From Moringa oleifera (Eukaryota; Streptophyta; Magnoliopsida; Brassicales; Moringaceae), in assembly GCA_021397835.1 (NCBI GenBank), contig JAJFZO010000863.1, positions 1,116,001-1,180,000 of the forward strand: a stretch of 64,000 nucleotides of DNA, in the 5' to 3' direction. Every line of letters starts with the position of its first letter. Positions within the stretch are counted from its first letter, which is position 1. Under the pieces are notes generated by a model. It did no database searches. It was not told where the DNA came from and worked only from the letters and a program-made list of their open reading frames with translations. Below, in pieces: positions 1-10,716 of the stretch. Position numbers and translations under genes: made by a program.

Positions 1-242
1 GCCACTAATCCTTTCAATGAGACTTCTTTCTTTCTCTTTTGCATTAGAATTTAGAATTTATCTTCCTTCTGAATGATTAAATAGAAAAGGTGAATCGTGC
101 AGTTGAATCACATCTTTAGAACTAAACATGGAAGAAGACTCAACTATCATGAACTTACAGCGATAGTTCTTCCTACTGCCCTTGTTGTAGCTCCTTGTTT
201 TATATTTCAAAGTTTGATGTGTTGAGGCGTGCGTTAATTTCT
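1..242 (+). pseudogene. Left part of a decayed duplicate of the UTP25 intron 7-exon 8-intron 8 region
   Basis: This stretch is a diverged copy of part of the UTP25 gene at 56.69-57.80 kb in the same window. Bases 1-64 follow the end of intron 7, sharing for example 'attagaatttagaattta'. Bases 98-125 follow the acceptor and first bases of exon 8 ('aatcacatctt'). Bases about 150-234 follow intron 8 at 57.70-57.80 kb ('gttcttcct', 'gttgaggc'). Most of exon 8 and about 0.85 kb of sequence are missing between these blocks. The copy continues at 10717 after an inserted MULE. It has no coding potential. The left limit lies outside the window, so it could belong to a longer segmental duplicate. Confidence 0.75.
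234..242. repeat. Left 9-bp target-site duplication of the MULE
   Basis: The sequence ttaatttct here is repeated exactly at 10708-10716. Nine bases is the standard MULE duplication length. The uninterrupted counterpart lies in UTP25 intron 8 near 57.80 kb. Confidence 0.85.
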
Positions 243-326
243 AAGGAAATTGACAAAAATGGCACCTCTTGTTCCTTGTTTTGTAAAACAAACCATTTTT
301 TCTAACTTTTATGTTTTTAGCACTTA
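243..326 (+). repeat. Left terminal inverted repeat of the MULE
   Basis: The outer bases contain GGAAATT followed by a GCAC. The inner part, ending in 'tttttagcactt' at 315-326, pairs with the complement of 10626-10637 at nearly the same distance from the end. I count 31 matches in a 41-base stretch of the inner part. The outer 40 bases are more diverged. Confidence 0.75.
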
Positions 327-570
327 AATGTACTGTGAAGACGAAAATACCCATGCTAAAGACAATAATACCCTTAAAAAGTAAATAAATTAAAAAAAAG
401 CACACAGTATTAGTATTCTCTCTCATTGAACTTTCTCTCTCATCGAGCTTTCTCCCTCTTTGTCCAGCCTCTTTCCCCAAATTTTTTCTTCATGTTTGTA
501 TCTAAGATCTACCTACACAGAAGCTAGAAAAGGAATCAAAAGCAAAATCAATTGATTTTGGCTAGGTCTC

Positions 571-2034
571 TTCACGTTATAACTAAGATTTACACAACTA
601 AGCTCATGTTTTTGGTAACACTTTATTCTCCAAAAGTGAAAAGTGTTTGGGTGGGTCAAGAGACTAACAGGTATGTATTTAAAAGATAATATATCTTAAT
701 ACTGCGAAGATTTTATGTGTTTGAAAGTTCTCTTCACATTGTATTTAAGATTTACGCAACCAAGCTCATGTTTTTGGTAACACATTGTTCTCCAAAAGCA
801 AAAAGTGTTCGAGTGGGTCAATAGACTAACAAATATGTATTTGAAAGGTAATGTATCTTAACACTGTTAAGATTTTATGTGTTTGAAAGTTTTCTTCACA
901 TTGTATCTAAGATTTACACAACCAAGCTCACATTTTTAGTAACACATTATTCTTCTTCAAAAGCAAAAAGTGTTCAGGTAAGTCAATAGACTAACAAGTA
1001 TGTATTTGAAAGATAATGTATCTTAAGACAGCTAAGATAAGATTTTATGTGTTTGAAAGTTCTCTTCACATTGTATCTAAGATTTACACAACCAAGCTCA
1101 TGTTTTTGGTAACGCATTGTTCTTCAAAAGCAAAAAGTATTCGGGTGGGTCAATAGACCAACAAATATGTATTTGAAAGATAATGTATCTTAACACTGCC
1201 AAGATTTTATGTGTTTGAAAGTTCTCTTCACATTGTATCTAAGATTTACACAACCAAGCTCATATTTTTGGTTACACATTGTTCTTCAAAAGCAAAAAGT
1301 GTTTGGGTGGGTCAATAGACCAACAAATATGTATTTGAAAGATAATGTATCTTAACACTGCCAAGATTTTATGTGTTTGAAAGTTTTCTTCACATTGTAT
1401 CTAAGATTTACACAACCAAGCTCACATTTTTAGTAACACATTATTCTTCTTCAAAAGCAAAAAGTGTTCGGGTAAGTCAATAGACTAACAAGTATGTATT
1501 TGAAAGATAATGTATCTTAAGAGAGCTAAGATAAGATTTTATGTGTTTGAAAGTTCTCTTCACATTGTATCTAAGATTTACACAACCAAGCTCATGTTTT
1601 TGGTAACGCATTGTTCTTCAAAAGCAAAAAGTATTCGGGTGGGTCAATAGACCAACAAATATGTATTTGAAAGATAATGTATCTTAACACTGCCAAGATT
1701 TTATGTGTTTGAAAGTTTTCTTCACATTGTATCTAAGATTTATACAACCAAGCTCATGTTTTTGGTAACATATTGTTCTTTAAAAGCAAAAAGTGTTCGG
1801 GTGGGTCAATAAACTAACAAATATGTATTTGAAAGGTAATGTATCTTAATCTGTGAAGATTTTATGTGTTTAAAAGTTCTCTTCACATTTTATTTAATAT
1901 TTACACAACCAAGCTCATGTTTTTGGTAGCACATTGTTCTTTAAAAGCAAAAAGTGTTCGGGTTAGAGTAACAAATATGTATTTGAAAGGTAATGTATCT
2001 TAACACTGTCAAGATTTTATGTGTTTGGAAAGAA
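571..2034 (+). repeat. Nine-copy 162/170-bp tandem satellite with a three-unit higher-order period
   Basis: Units begin at 571, 733, 895, 1065, 1227, 1389, 1559, 1721 and 1882, at the recurring 'ttcacattgtat', giving periods of 162, 162, 170, 162, 162, 170, 162 and 161 bases. Units 3 and 6 share an 8-base extension ('gctaagataag') and 'aagtcaatagac'. Units 4 and 7 share 'gtaacgcattg'. Units 3-5 were therefore duplicated as a 494-bp block. The array lies wholly inside the MULE, between its left end and the transposase. It has no open frame of note. Confidence 0.95.
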
Positions 2035-2039
2035 TAATC

Positions 2040-2240
2040 GTGGTGTATCATGCATATCATAACATGTACAGAGGATCGTGCTATGTTTGATTAAATCGTG
2101 ACTTAGTCACCAAATTCGTGCCATCTTATGAACTATCGTGACTTCATTCACAATTAATATTCTTTAATGAAATCGATACCTAGGATAATATCGTTGTTTA
2201 TTTATCTAAATCGTTATTTGTTTACTAAACTTCAGTTTTG
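2040..2240 (+). repeat. Array of TCGTG motifs on the plus strand, upstream of the transposase
   Basis: About eight degenerate copies of WTCGTGMYW lie here, for example aatcgtgac, attcgtgcc and tatcgtgac, spaced roughly 20-35 bases apart. The same motif recurs on the plus strand at 5090-5520 and on the minus strand across 6600-9960. A role in transposase binding is inference only. Confidence 0.55.
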
Positions 2241-2294
2241 TTCTTCTTTAAACATATTGCTTCTTTTTTGAAATGTTTTCATGGTCATTGTAGA

Positions 2295-4980
2295 ATGCGT
2301 GTTATTGTAACTTGAAATGGTGAGTGGTTAGGGTCAAGAGGAAGTTTTGAGTATTTTGGTAGGACTATCAAAACTCGAGGTTATGTTGTTCAAAAGGATT
2401 TGACACATGCACAGTTATTGGGTTTAATTAAATCTTGCATTGATATGGATTTCTCTAATTATGATATTACACTGCACACCATAGTGAGGTCCGAGGAAAC
2501 TGCCGTGAAAATTGAGTTAGTGAATGATGATGATGTTGAGTTCATGTTGTATGATGATAACATAGTACCCCGTGTAATTGTGGATTTGGTATAGCGACAT
2601 AATGTTGAGAATACACATGGTATATATGTGAAGGTGAAAATTCAAAACGAATCAATCAGGTAAACTCTTGTATTTGGAGCAATGAAGTTACAGATGCAAT
2701 CCCTAATGTACAGACCCATCCAATTGTTCAAGGTAAAAATTTGGGCATGGAACCATTATTCCATAATGAGACTCCCCAAAACACTCAGAATACTGATGAA
2801 ATCAACTTAGATGAGTCGATGGACTATGACGTTGGGTGTGAGTATCCAGTCCCAGATATTGAGCCCACTCAACCTATCGAGGAAGAGCAAAGTGAACCCA
2901 TTATGGAAGTTGAGCTTAATGATGAGAACTTGCCTTCTATACCACGTTCAATCCCACCTTATGTGCCGCCTGCATGCCCTGAAGCACATAATAATATAAG
3001 TGATGGTGTTAATAAGAGGTACAGTGTGTTGGGTGCTGAATTACACTGCATTGTTCTAGCTTCTACCATGGAATCAGTGACTCCGACTGACACCCTTACT
3101 AGAGGTCAATTTTTCTCAAATAAGAAAGAGTTGAAGCGATTTTTGGGTGTATATGCATTGATTGAGAACTTTGAATTTAGAGTCACTAGATCTAACAAAT
3201 CAATATTTGAGATTGCTTGTAGAGAAGAAAATTATGCATGGAAGGTTCGTGCTGTAAAAGTTGCACAAGGATAATTCTTTCAAATTAGACGTTATGATTT
3301 GACTCACACTTGCACAATTGAGGAGTTGCATTCACGACATCGACAAGAAACTTTTACCATTATTGGAGAAATTATTGCCCAGCGGTTATCCATTAATGCT
3401 AAAATTATTAAGCCGAAAGATATCATAAGTGACATGAAAGTATTATATGGCATACAAATTTTATATAGCAAAGCTTGAAAGGTGAAAGAATACGCATTGT
3501 CTCTTACTTATGGTGACCCAGTTAAGTCATACCAACAATTATCATCATATTGTCACATGTTACAAATAGTTAATCCAGGAACTAAGACTCATATATGCAT
3601 AGAAGATGAGACTAATCAATTTAAGTATTTCTTTATAGCTCTTGGACAATCATTAAGAGGATCCATTTAGTGATTAGACTGGTTATTGCTATCGATGCCA
3701 CTCCCTTGAAAGGAAAATTCCATGATGTCATGTTTGTAGCCGTGTGTAAGGATGGAAATGAACAAATATACCCACTGGCATTTGGTTATGGTGACTCGAA
3801 AAACTATGAGGCTTGGGAATGGTTTTTGGAGCAACTAAAGGAAGCTATTGGTCATGTTGATGACTTAGTTATTATATCGGATCGTCATGCTAGTATTGCA
3901 AAGGCCATTGTAAATGTCTTCCCCGATTCTTGTCATGAGTTATGTTCTTGGCATATGGCCCAAAATATAAAGAATAAATTCAAGAGAGAAAAAGTGTCCA
4001 AGATATTTTATAGTGCAGCAAGAACATATCGAGAGTCTGAATTTAGTTAATTTATGACTGAATTGCAAGCTAATCACCCTTAAGCATTTGAATATATCAT
4101 GAAAGAAGATTCGAGGAAATGGTCACGTATGTATTACCCTCAAAGACGATACCAACTCATGACCATTAATATTACTGAAAGCTTGAATTCATGTCTTTGA
4201 TTTGCCTGCGAGTTACCCGCCATGGCTTTATTGGAATTCATTAGAGATAGATGCAACGTTGGTTTTATGATAGGTACGAGAAAGCTAAGATTTGGAAAGC
4301 ACAATTAATTGAATGGGTCCACTCTTTGATGAATGAAAGACAAAAAGTTTCATTACAGATGACAGCTTATAACATTGATTGGAATGTATTTGTAGTCAAG
4401 CACAAGGGTAAAGAGGTGGTTGTTAACCTCATGGAATATACTTGCACTTGTAGAGAGTTTCAGACTGATTTGTTGCCATGTGCACATGCACTAGCTGCAT
4501 CCAGGTGACATTTATTGTTTGTTGATAACATTTTTTTATTTTTCATTATTGTTTTAATAACTTCGTTATTTTTCATTTTTTTATAGGGAGTGTAACATTG
4601 ATTTTATAACACTTTGCTCTGACTATTACAAGCAAGAGTACTTAGTAGCAGCATACACTGAGCCAATCTATCTAGTGGGCGACAAGTCTGATTGGAATGT
4701 GCCTGAATACGTCAAAAATGTTATTGTATTACCGCCAAATAATGGTAAGCATGCAGGTCATCCAAAAAGCAAAGAATACCCTATAGTGGGGAAAGAACAT
4801 GACAAAAAAAAAAAATTCTAGGTGCAGCCAATATGGACACAATCGGTTGATATGTTCAAATCCACAATATCATGATCAAGGAAATCAATCTCAATCAACG
4901 AATGTGTCTGAATAGTTGCAACGTAGATATTACAATTGTGATGTGGTTGGACATAACTCATAGATTTGCACTGCTACCCC
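2295..4980 (+). pseudogene. MULE transposase (MuDR / MULE / SWIM domains), decayed
   Basis: The reading frame starts at 2295 (MRVIVT), just after a tag that looks like a splice acceptor, and meets a stop at 2313. An acidic stretch (2741-3060) is followed by a MuDR-type N-terminal domain (about 3100-3270), then the MULE transposase core after a frameshift near 3670. The core shows IDATPLKGKF, IISDRH and the CSWH motif, and an ITES further on supplies a candidate glutamate, so the DDE residues appear present. A SWIM zinc finger (CTC...CAH) lies at 4437-4500. A second exon from about 4588 carries knuckle-like Cys/His patterns near 4820-4970. Stops near 3271, 3478, 4048, 4081 and 4198 break the frame. 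Most could derive from Trp, Gln or Arg codons by one transition. Confidence 0.88.
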
Positions 4981-5089
4981 TTGTTTATCTATAATTGATA
5001 ATAACATCATTGACTTATGATATATAATATTTTTTATTATTGTTAATTTATTGTACAATTGAGAAACAAACTATTGATTTGTTATCTTT

Positions 5090-5520
5090 TCATATCGTCG
5101 ACTTATCATGTATTTGAGATTATCACAGGTAATGCACGTAGGAGTATACCAGAATCATATGATAATAACTTATCCCGTTAACATGAGAAATCTCATATAT
5201 CGTGACATCTTTTTGATAAAATCATATGATAATTATTAGTAGTTCGTACCATCATTTTGATAGAAATCGTATCATATTGTTTGATTTTGTGACATCTTGG
5301 TTATTATTATTATTTTATCATAATGTTTTCTAATTTTTGTAATATGTTTTAGTTAAAATTTTATCATTATTACTATTATTTCGTTTCTCTTTGGCTTAAA
5401 CAAAAGATTGGCTTAGTTTCATAACATCTTTTAGTTAAAATCTTATCATAATTACTCGTATCTCATTCTTTCTTATTTTAAATGTAAGATTGGCCTAATT
5501 TTGTAACATCTTTTATATAA
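5090..5520 (+). repeat. Second plus-strand array of TCGTGACATC-like motifs
   Basis: AT-rich spacer after the transposase with recurrent atcgtgacatc, ttcgtaccatc, aatcgtatcat, ttttgtgacatc and ttttgtaacatc. These are on the same strand as the array at 2040-2240. No coding potential is seen. Confidence 0.5.
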
Positions 5521-6629
5521 ATCATATGATAATTGCTGTCATTCAATATTGCTTTTTATGTATAAAATATATATACAAAAATATAATACAAAATAATTAT
5601 GTGAAAAATAATGTGAGCTATCATTATGAGTCATCGTTCTCATCAGTTGAGTTAGTAAATACATAAACAGTCATGTGCTTTCTAATTTTTGGCATTTGAG
5701 TATCAGTGTACTTCAGTGGCTTGCCAGCTAATAAATGCTCTATGGCATATAGCATATGACGGCCGCAATTACCACTGCATAAAAAAAAGAAGAAAGTATG
5801 CTAATTAGCATGTGTTAAAAAACTGATAACGTTAGAAATGTAAATAAATCGATATGACTAAAACTTACGATGTTTTTTGCTGAAGGACTAGAAATTTTGG
5901 ATGTAATGTGCATGACAATGAAACTATAGGAATTTCAACATCAGATTTGGCGATGAAGTAACCCCCGCTTGACAAAAGACTAGGAAGTATGAATCTAAAA
6001 CAATTTTTCTGTCGAATTTGCACTTTTGGCGGCACATGTTGTCGATACGAGTTATAAATGCGCAAACTAAATTTTTGCAGATCGATGACAACAACAAGTC
6101 AATGCGCTCCACTAATATGGCATGACACTAACAGCTGCAATTGCTCATATTTCAGTGAAATGAAATATTACTAAAATTAATTACTTAAAATGATGAAGAT
6201 AAATTTTTTTTTCCTTATTGACAGTGTGCCATGGTGGGCAGCCATCACAAAATGTTCCGTGCACATGCTCTAGAAGACCATCGTCCCATTGGTGGGTGTC
6301 CTATTGTGAGTTTGTTGGAGGACCATCAGCATCTAGATCTACTTGGTACTTATTATATATATGAAAAAAACATGTCTACAAAACCATTTAGAAAAAAATG
6401 AAGGAGAATGTCAAACAATAAACAAAAAGCAATGTAATAAAAAAAGACCAATGGAAATTATCAAAACTTACATAAAGTAAAGGGTCACAAATGCATATAT
6501 CCTGCTTATATACATTTGAAAATTCCTTATATCGTTTTCTTAGTAGGTATAAATAAGCATCAATGTGCTGCAAAAATCAAGTGAAAATGTCACAAAATAT
6601 TAAATATAAACAAAAATCATAATACTTAA

Positions 6630-6830
6630 TACAAAATCATATAACTTTGGCACGAAATGATGTAATCTAGGCACGAATCATAATACTTGACACAAAATGA
6701 TGAAATTTAGGCACGAATCATAATACTTGACACGAAATGATGCAATCTAAGCACAATCATAATACTTGACACGAAATGATGCAATCTAAGCACGAATCAT
6801 AATACTTGACACGAAAACATAAATATAGAG
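6630..6830 (-). repeat. 40-bp minisatellite built on the TCGTG motif (minus-strand orientation)
   Basis: Units starting gcacgaatcataatacttg lie at 6671, 6711, 6751 and 6790, a 39-40-base period, with looser copies out to about 7050. Each unit holds two cacgaa elements, the complement of ttcgtg. The array lies between exons of the Ulp1-like gene. Confidence 0.85.
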
Positions 6831-7979
6831 ATGAATAACTACACATAAAATTATATAAAATGAAGCATGAATCATAATATTGAGATGAAATCATATAACT
6901 AGATACGAATCATAATACGTAACATGATAGCATGTAAACTAGACGCGAGTTATAATACTTGATACAGAAGCATATAACATAGGCATCAATCCCAATATTT
7001 GATACAAAATATTACACCTTGGTGCAAATCATATAAATTAGACATGATTTAGAATGATGGTGACATACCGAATCATCGATCCATTGATTATTGACCTCAA
7101 ATGTGTGAAACCATTCGATACTGACAAAATAACCAATATGTACATTGCGACTACATTACAGAAGTCAGTTTGTTATTTATATGATATTTATAAAGAAAAT
7201 ATATGATATCTATTAAAAAAATTATATATAAGTTAACTCACTATCACATTGATGATCCATACATAAATGCTTCATATTCATTACATATGTCTTCATTCAG
7301 CTGCAACTTTGAATCAATCATTTGCTCGGACCTAGCACATTTATGTTCAGTGGGGTCGACGTATGGACTACATAGCTATCTAGACCGCTTATGCATCCTA
7401 CAAACTGGTACCATATTATCTTCCCTTGGTGGAACGATCGCTAAGTCCGCTAAACCTGCCACAGCCTCTCTTTCAGGCTCAACGACTTCATCTCCATCCC
7501 CCACGTCCTCACTTCTAACCTCACTTACATTAATAGGTTCTTGAGAATATTGGCTATGAGCAGCTGAAGGGTGTGCACTGGAAGTTGCATCATTACCACC
7601 TTACAAGAGACGAAAAGTTAATTTTGCAATGAATTATATTATAACGAAACTTATAATCTTGTACACAAATAAGGATAAAATTACCTCATTTTGGCGTGTG
7701 CCAGTCTCAGTGCGTGTATGATCTCGATCAGAGGAGACAACTTGTTGAAGTGCGTGTTTGATAAAGTATACGGCAATCATAAGCTCAGTGTGATTACTCA
7801 ATATTCTTGCATTTATGAGATTTACCTTCGCCTCTAAGTCATCGAGACGATGGTAAATCTCAGTATCTTTCTCTACGCTCTTAGTCTGTGATCTCTCAGC
7901 TTGGGATTCTTCAACCATAGCTGCAATTCGCGTTCTCGTATTCTCTGCCCTAACCTCCTCCCTGAAATCTATATGTATC

Positions 7980-8119
7980 CTCTCCTCTTGTTCTCCTCCA
8001 ACATCCTCCCTTCCATTTCCCTCTATATCTTCAACCTCAACCTCAACCTTAACCTCAACCTCATCCTCATCCTCATCCTCATCCTCATCCTCATCCTCAT
8101 CTCCATCCTTATCTCTTAG
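7980..8119 (-). repeat. (GATGAG)n microsatellite coding for a Asp-Glu tract
   Basis: On the plus strand this is a run of cctcat units from about 8063 to 8104 preceded by related cctcaa units. On the minus strand it is open and reads alternating Asp-Glu, then Val-Glu and Lys-Val, before a polar coiled-coil-like segment (RLDDLEAKVNLINARI). It is part of the linker of the Ulp1-like protein. Confidence 0.7.
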
Positions 8120-8579
8120 TCGTGAAGTAGCATTGTGTCTAGATCGTCCTTATATTTAATCATCGATCAAAAAAATTAATTAGTCATCAATTAAAAAATT
8201 AAATAATGAAAACATAATATACATATATATATTAACATATAACTAATATTAATTAAATATTATAAGGTTTTGTATACATTGTTTACCTTTGATAAGGCAG
8301 GTGATTTTGCAGGATTTTTTCTTCTTATAGCCATGAAATTCTCATCATCCTCATCATCTTCACTGGTCGAAGCATTGCTATGCTTATTGAGCCGATGCTG
8401 TTTTATTGCACCAAGATGCAGAGGCAACACGCTCTCATCAATTCCCAGGTAATATGAGGCTTCACATTCAGTAGGAGTCCGCTCAAGTTTGACCTTCACT
8501 ACCATCTAAAACAATAATCAAATGTTAATTTAAATAATAATTTTTATAAATAAAATTACTTACGTATTAATAATTTTAA

Positions 8580-8880
8580 AATTATGAAAAATATAACTAA
8601 AAATGTGCAAATGGTGTCACGAAAGTCTAAATTGAAATGAATTTAGACTTTAAAAGATGTCATGTAAATAGTAAAACTTGGTATGAACATGGTGAATCTT
8701 GGCACGAAATGGTGAATTTTGGCACGAAATGGTTAATCTTGGTACGAAAATGATAAATCTTGACACGTTTATGTAAAAAAAAAACAAAGACTTCACTATT
8801 GTTATAACGATTTCTAAGTGTTGTCACGATAGTGTGAATGATGCAATGAAATAATATATTGCATATGAATTCAATCAATA
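8580..8880 (-). repeat. Minus-strand TCGTG motif array, about 20-base spacing
   Basis: The plus strand shows cttggcacgaaatgg, ttggcacgaaatgg, cttggtacgaaaatg, cttgacacg and tgtcacgatag, spaced 19-22 bases apart. The complement matches the motif of the left half of the element. A weaker set (attgatacgaa) lies at 9870-9950. Confidence 0.6.
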
Positions 8881-9799
8881 ATGATACGAACTTAAATGTA
8901 CCTTGTTTGTAAAAATTCTTTTACAGTGTCCACTATATGGCTTATGATCATTTTTTACCAACAAATTCTAGGCAATGGTGATCTTACTATTCGTGTGGCA
9001 TGCTGCTTCGTGTTAGGTATCACCTCAAATGCAAAAATCTTAGAATAAAAAGATAAGTTAGGTATTGCAAAGTCTTTGAAAAAGTAAATAAAAACATAAA
9101 AATAAATAAAAATAGATACCAACAAGTTTAATACCTGTAATGTCTATACAAAACCAAATATGTTATGTGATAATTCCCCACGTTGAGTATTTCGAGTGGT
9201 TAGAGCGTTTTTGAAATACCTCAATGAGTTACAGTAGACTAAGGTACCCCATGAAAAGCTATTGAATGTTCTAAGTTATCAACAAGGTGAAAATGCCACT
9301 AGGGGATATGTTGTCGCTCATCACTGCCTTTGATGAAGGCATTAAGTAAGTAAACCAACGCAAACTTTACTGCATCATCGAAATCTTCATCAAATTCTCC
9401 TTCAAGTAGTTTTGACTTAACAGAACTAGTAGTAACCTTGTTCTTCCCATCAAAATACTTAGCATGGGTGCCAAACTGATTTGGTACAATCAAATTTGTG
9501 TTCGGTAGCTCTCCAAATCTCAACCCGATGATTAAAAAAAATTCTTCCTTACCAAAATGTACTTCGTGCTTCCCAAGTTGAAACCACATTTCTTCATCAT
9601 TAGGTTGCTGAATCTGTCGAAGTAGTAAATTATGGACGACTAAGCCAGGAAATATGAAATCTTCATTCACTTCCAAGAAGTGACCAAGGCAGGTGGTATT
9701 GAACTTCTGCCTTTGAGAGTTATTCAAAACAATTTTTATATTTGATACAACATTAGTATCACAGTGCTTCAATACTCTGGCTGAAAGCTTTCAACTCTC

Positions 9800-10600
9800 T
9801 TTAGGAATCAAATATTTCTTAGTAATATCCATCTGTACAGGAAAAAAAATAAATAATGGATGAATATATCAAGGATTTATAAAATATTGATACGAAATTA
9901 AAAAAATTGATACAAAAACTTAAGATATTGATACGAATTTATGAAAGAAGAAATAATTTCTTAAAAGTTATTATGATTTTTAAGAATACGTTAAGATTCA
10001 TATGACTTAAACCCAAGTTAGCAACATGTGTTTGTGAAATTTAAGGTCAAGCACCACAAATGAAATAGTAAAACGCAGTTCACGCACATAATACACCAAT
10101 ATACACATCAATATACCTAATGTTCTCAAAAAAATTAATCAATTTCAAAGTATTGAAAGAAAAATAAAAATAATACACACTGATATACCCAGTCATTAGA
10201 GATTCATAAATTAGCAACTTAAATCATTTAAAATATGACAGAAGCATTTAATCAAGTTTCCATATACAAAAATAAAAGTAAACATGTAAAAGAAAATGGA
10301 GAATCAAATGTCGTAAGAAGATTTGGTTCGTGGGTATCTAAAATGCAAAAACTCTAAACTTTATGCCAAAATAATCGTTTTAAAACATACCTTTGTAGAT
10401 TTTAATACTTTCGATAAATCCTCGATGTTTCTGGGTGATCAATTTTTAAAAATAAACACAAAATCACTTAAATCTAGTGAGAGAGATTGCAAGAGACGCA
10501 AAGAGATGAAGACACTATTAGTGAATGGGGGGAAATGTTGGTTTGACTTATGGTATTCTTTTTAGTGAGTAAGAATGCAATTGTTACTTTTCATTAAGGG
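9800..10600. other. Right subterminal region of the MULE, no gene seen
   Basis: AT-rich sequence between the start of the Ulp1-like gene and the right end. An open frame at 10323-10565 codes for 80 residues without recognisable features and is taken as chance. A 'gagagagattgcaagagac' near 10480 resembles the complement of the ctctctc-rich segment at 415-475, so inverted similarity may extend further in than the terminal repeats. Confidence 0.5.
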
Positions 10601-10625
10601 GAAACTTGGTCCAAAACTGTTTAGA

Positions 10626-10707
10626 AAGTGCTAAAAAAATATGAATTCAAAATATTGGTTATTTTTGTGAAATTGTATGTGCGGAGTGCTAAATATAAAA
10701 ATTCCCC
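10626..10707 (-). repeat. Right terminal inverted repeat of the MULE
   Basis: Read on the minus strand this end starts GGGGAATTTT and reaches TTTTTAGCACTT about 70-81 bases in, mirroring the left end. Confidence 0.75.
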
Positions 10708-10716
10708 TTAATTTCT
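10708..10716. repeat. Right 9-bp target-site duplication of the MULE
   Basis: An exact copy of the nine bases at 234-242, immediately outside the right terminus. UTP25-like sequence resumes after it. Confidence 0.85.

Larger units (their letters stand above)
5624..9772 (-). pseudogene. Ulp1/C48 protease-like gene of the MULE with DUF1985 domain, decayed
   Basis: This gene runs convergent to the transposase. The 5' part (9772 to about 9120) is a DUF1985-type domain with VVHNLLLRQ, FLIIGLRFG and a WGTLVY block. A later exon near 8930-9030 has AFEVIPNTKQ. A short exon at 8505-8260 and an acidic DE-repeat exon near 8119-7634 follow. The 3' part is a C48 (SUMO-protease-like) fold. It contains CHISGAH with the catalytic His at 6102-6104, IYNSY where Asp is expected, and SGNCGRHMLYAIEHLLAG with the catalytic Cys at 5765-5767. 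Splice signals fit at 5776/5777 (acceptor) and about 5865 (donor). The frame ends with TAA at 5624-5626. A stop replaces the Trp after the catalytic His, so this copy should be inactive. Function in the host is unknown; related genes are passengers of Kaonashi MULEs. Confidence 0.82.
243..10707 (+). mobile_element. Kaonashi-type MULE (Mutator superfamily) with transposase and Ulp1-like gene
   Basis: This is a 10.47-kb DNA transposon of the Mutator-like superfamily. The limits come from a perfect 9-bp duplication (ttaatttct) at 234-242 and 10708-10716, the size expected for MULEs, and from degenerate inverted ends of about 84 bp. Sequence outside both ends is homologous to one continuous intron of the UTP25 gene, which independently fixes the insertion. 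Inside are a plus-strand transposase with MuDR, MULE and SWIM domains (2295-4980) and a minus-strand gene with DUF1985 and C48 protease parts (5624-9772). This pairing is known from Kaonashi/ULP-carrying MULEs of Arabidopsis and melon. Both genes carry stops, so the copy is probably no longer autonomous. Confidence 0.9.

Noticed and set aside
571..2034. Regular array that could be mistaken for CRISPR
   Set aside because: Units of 162-170 bases are repeated end to end with no short-repeat/spacer pattern, and the DNA is plant nuclear.
10323..10565. 80-codon open frame near the MULE right end
   Set aside because: Low-complexity Lys/Phe-rich translation, no homology recognised, and it lies in subterminal DNA.
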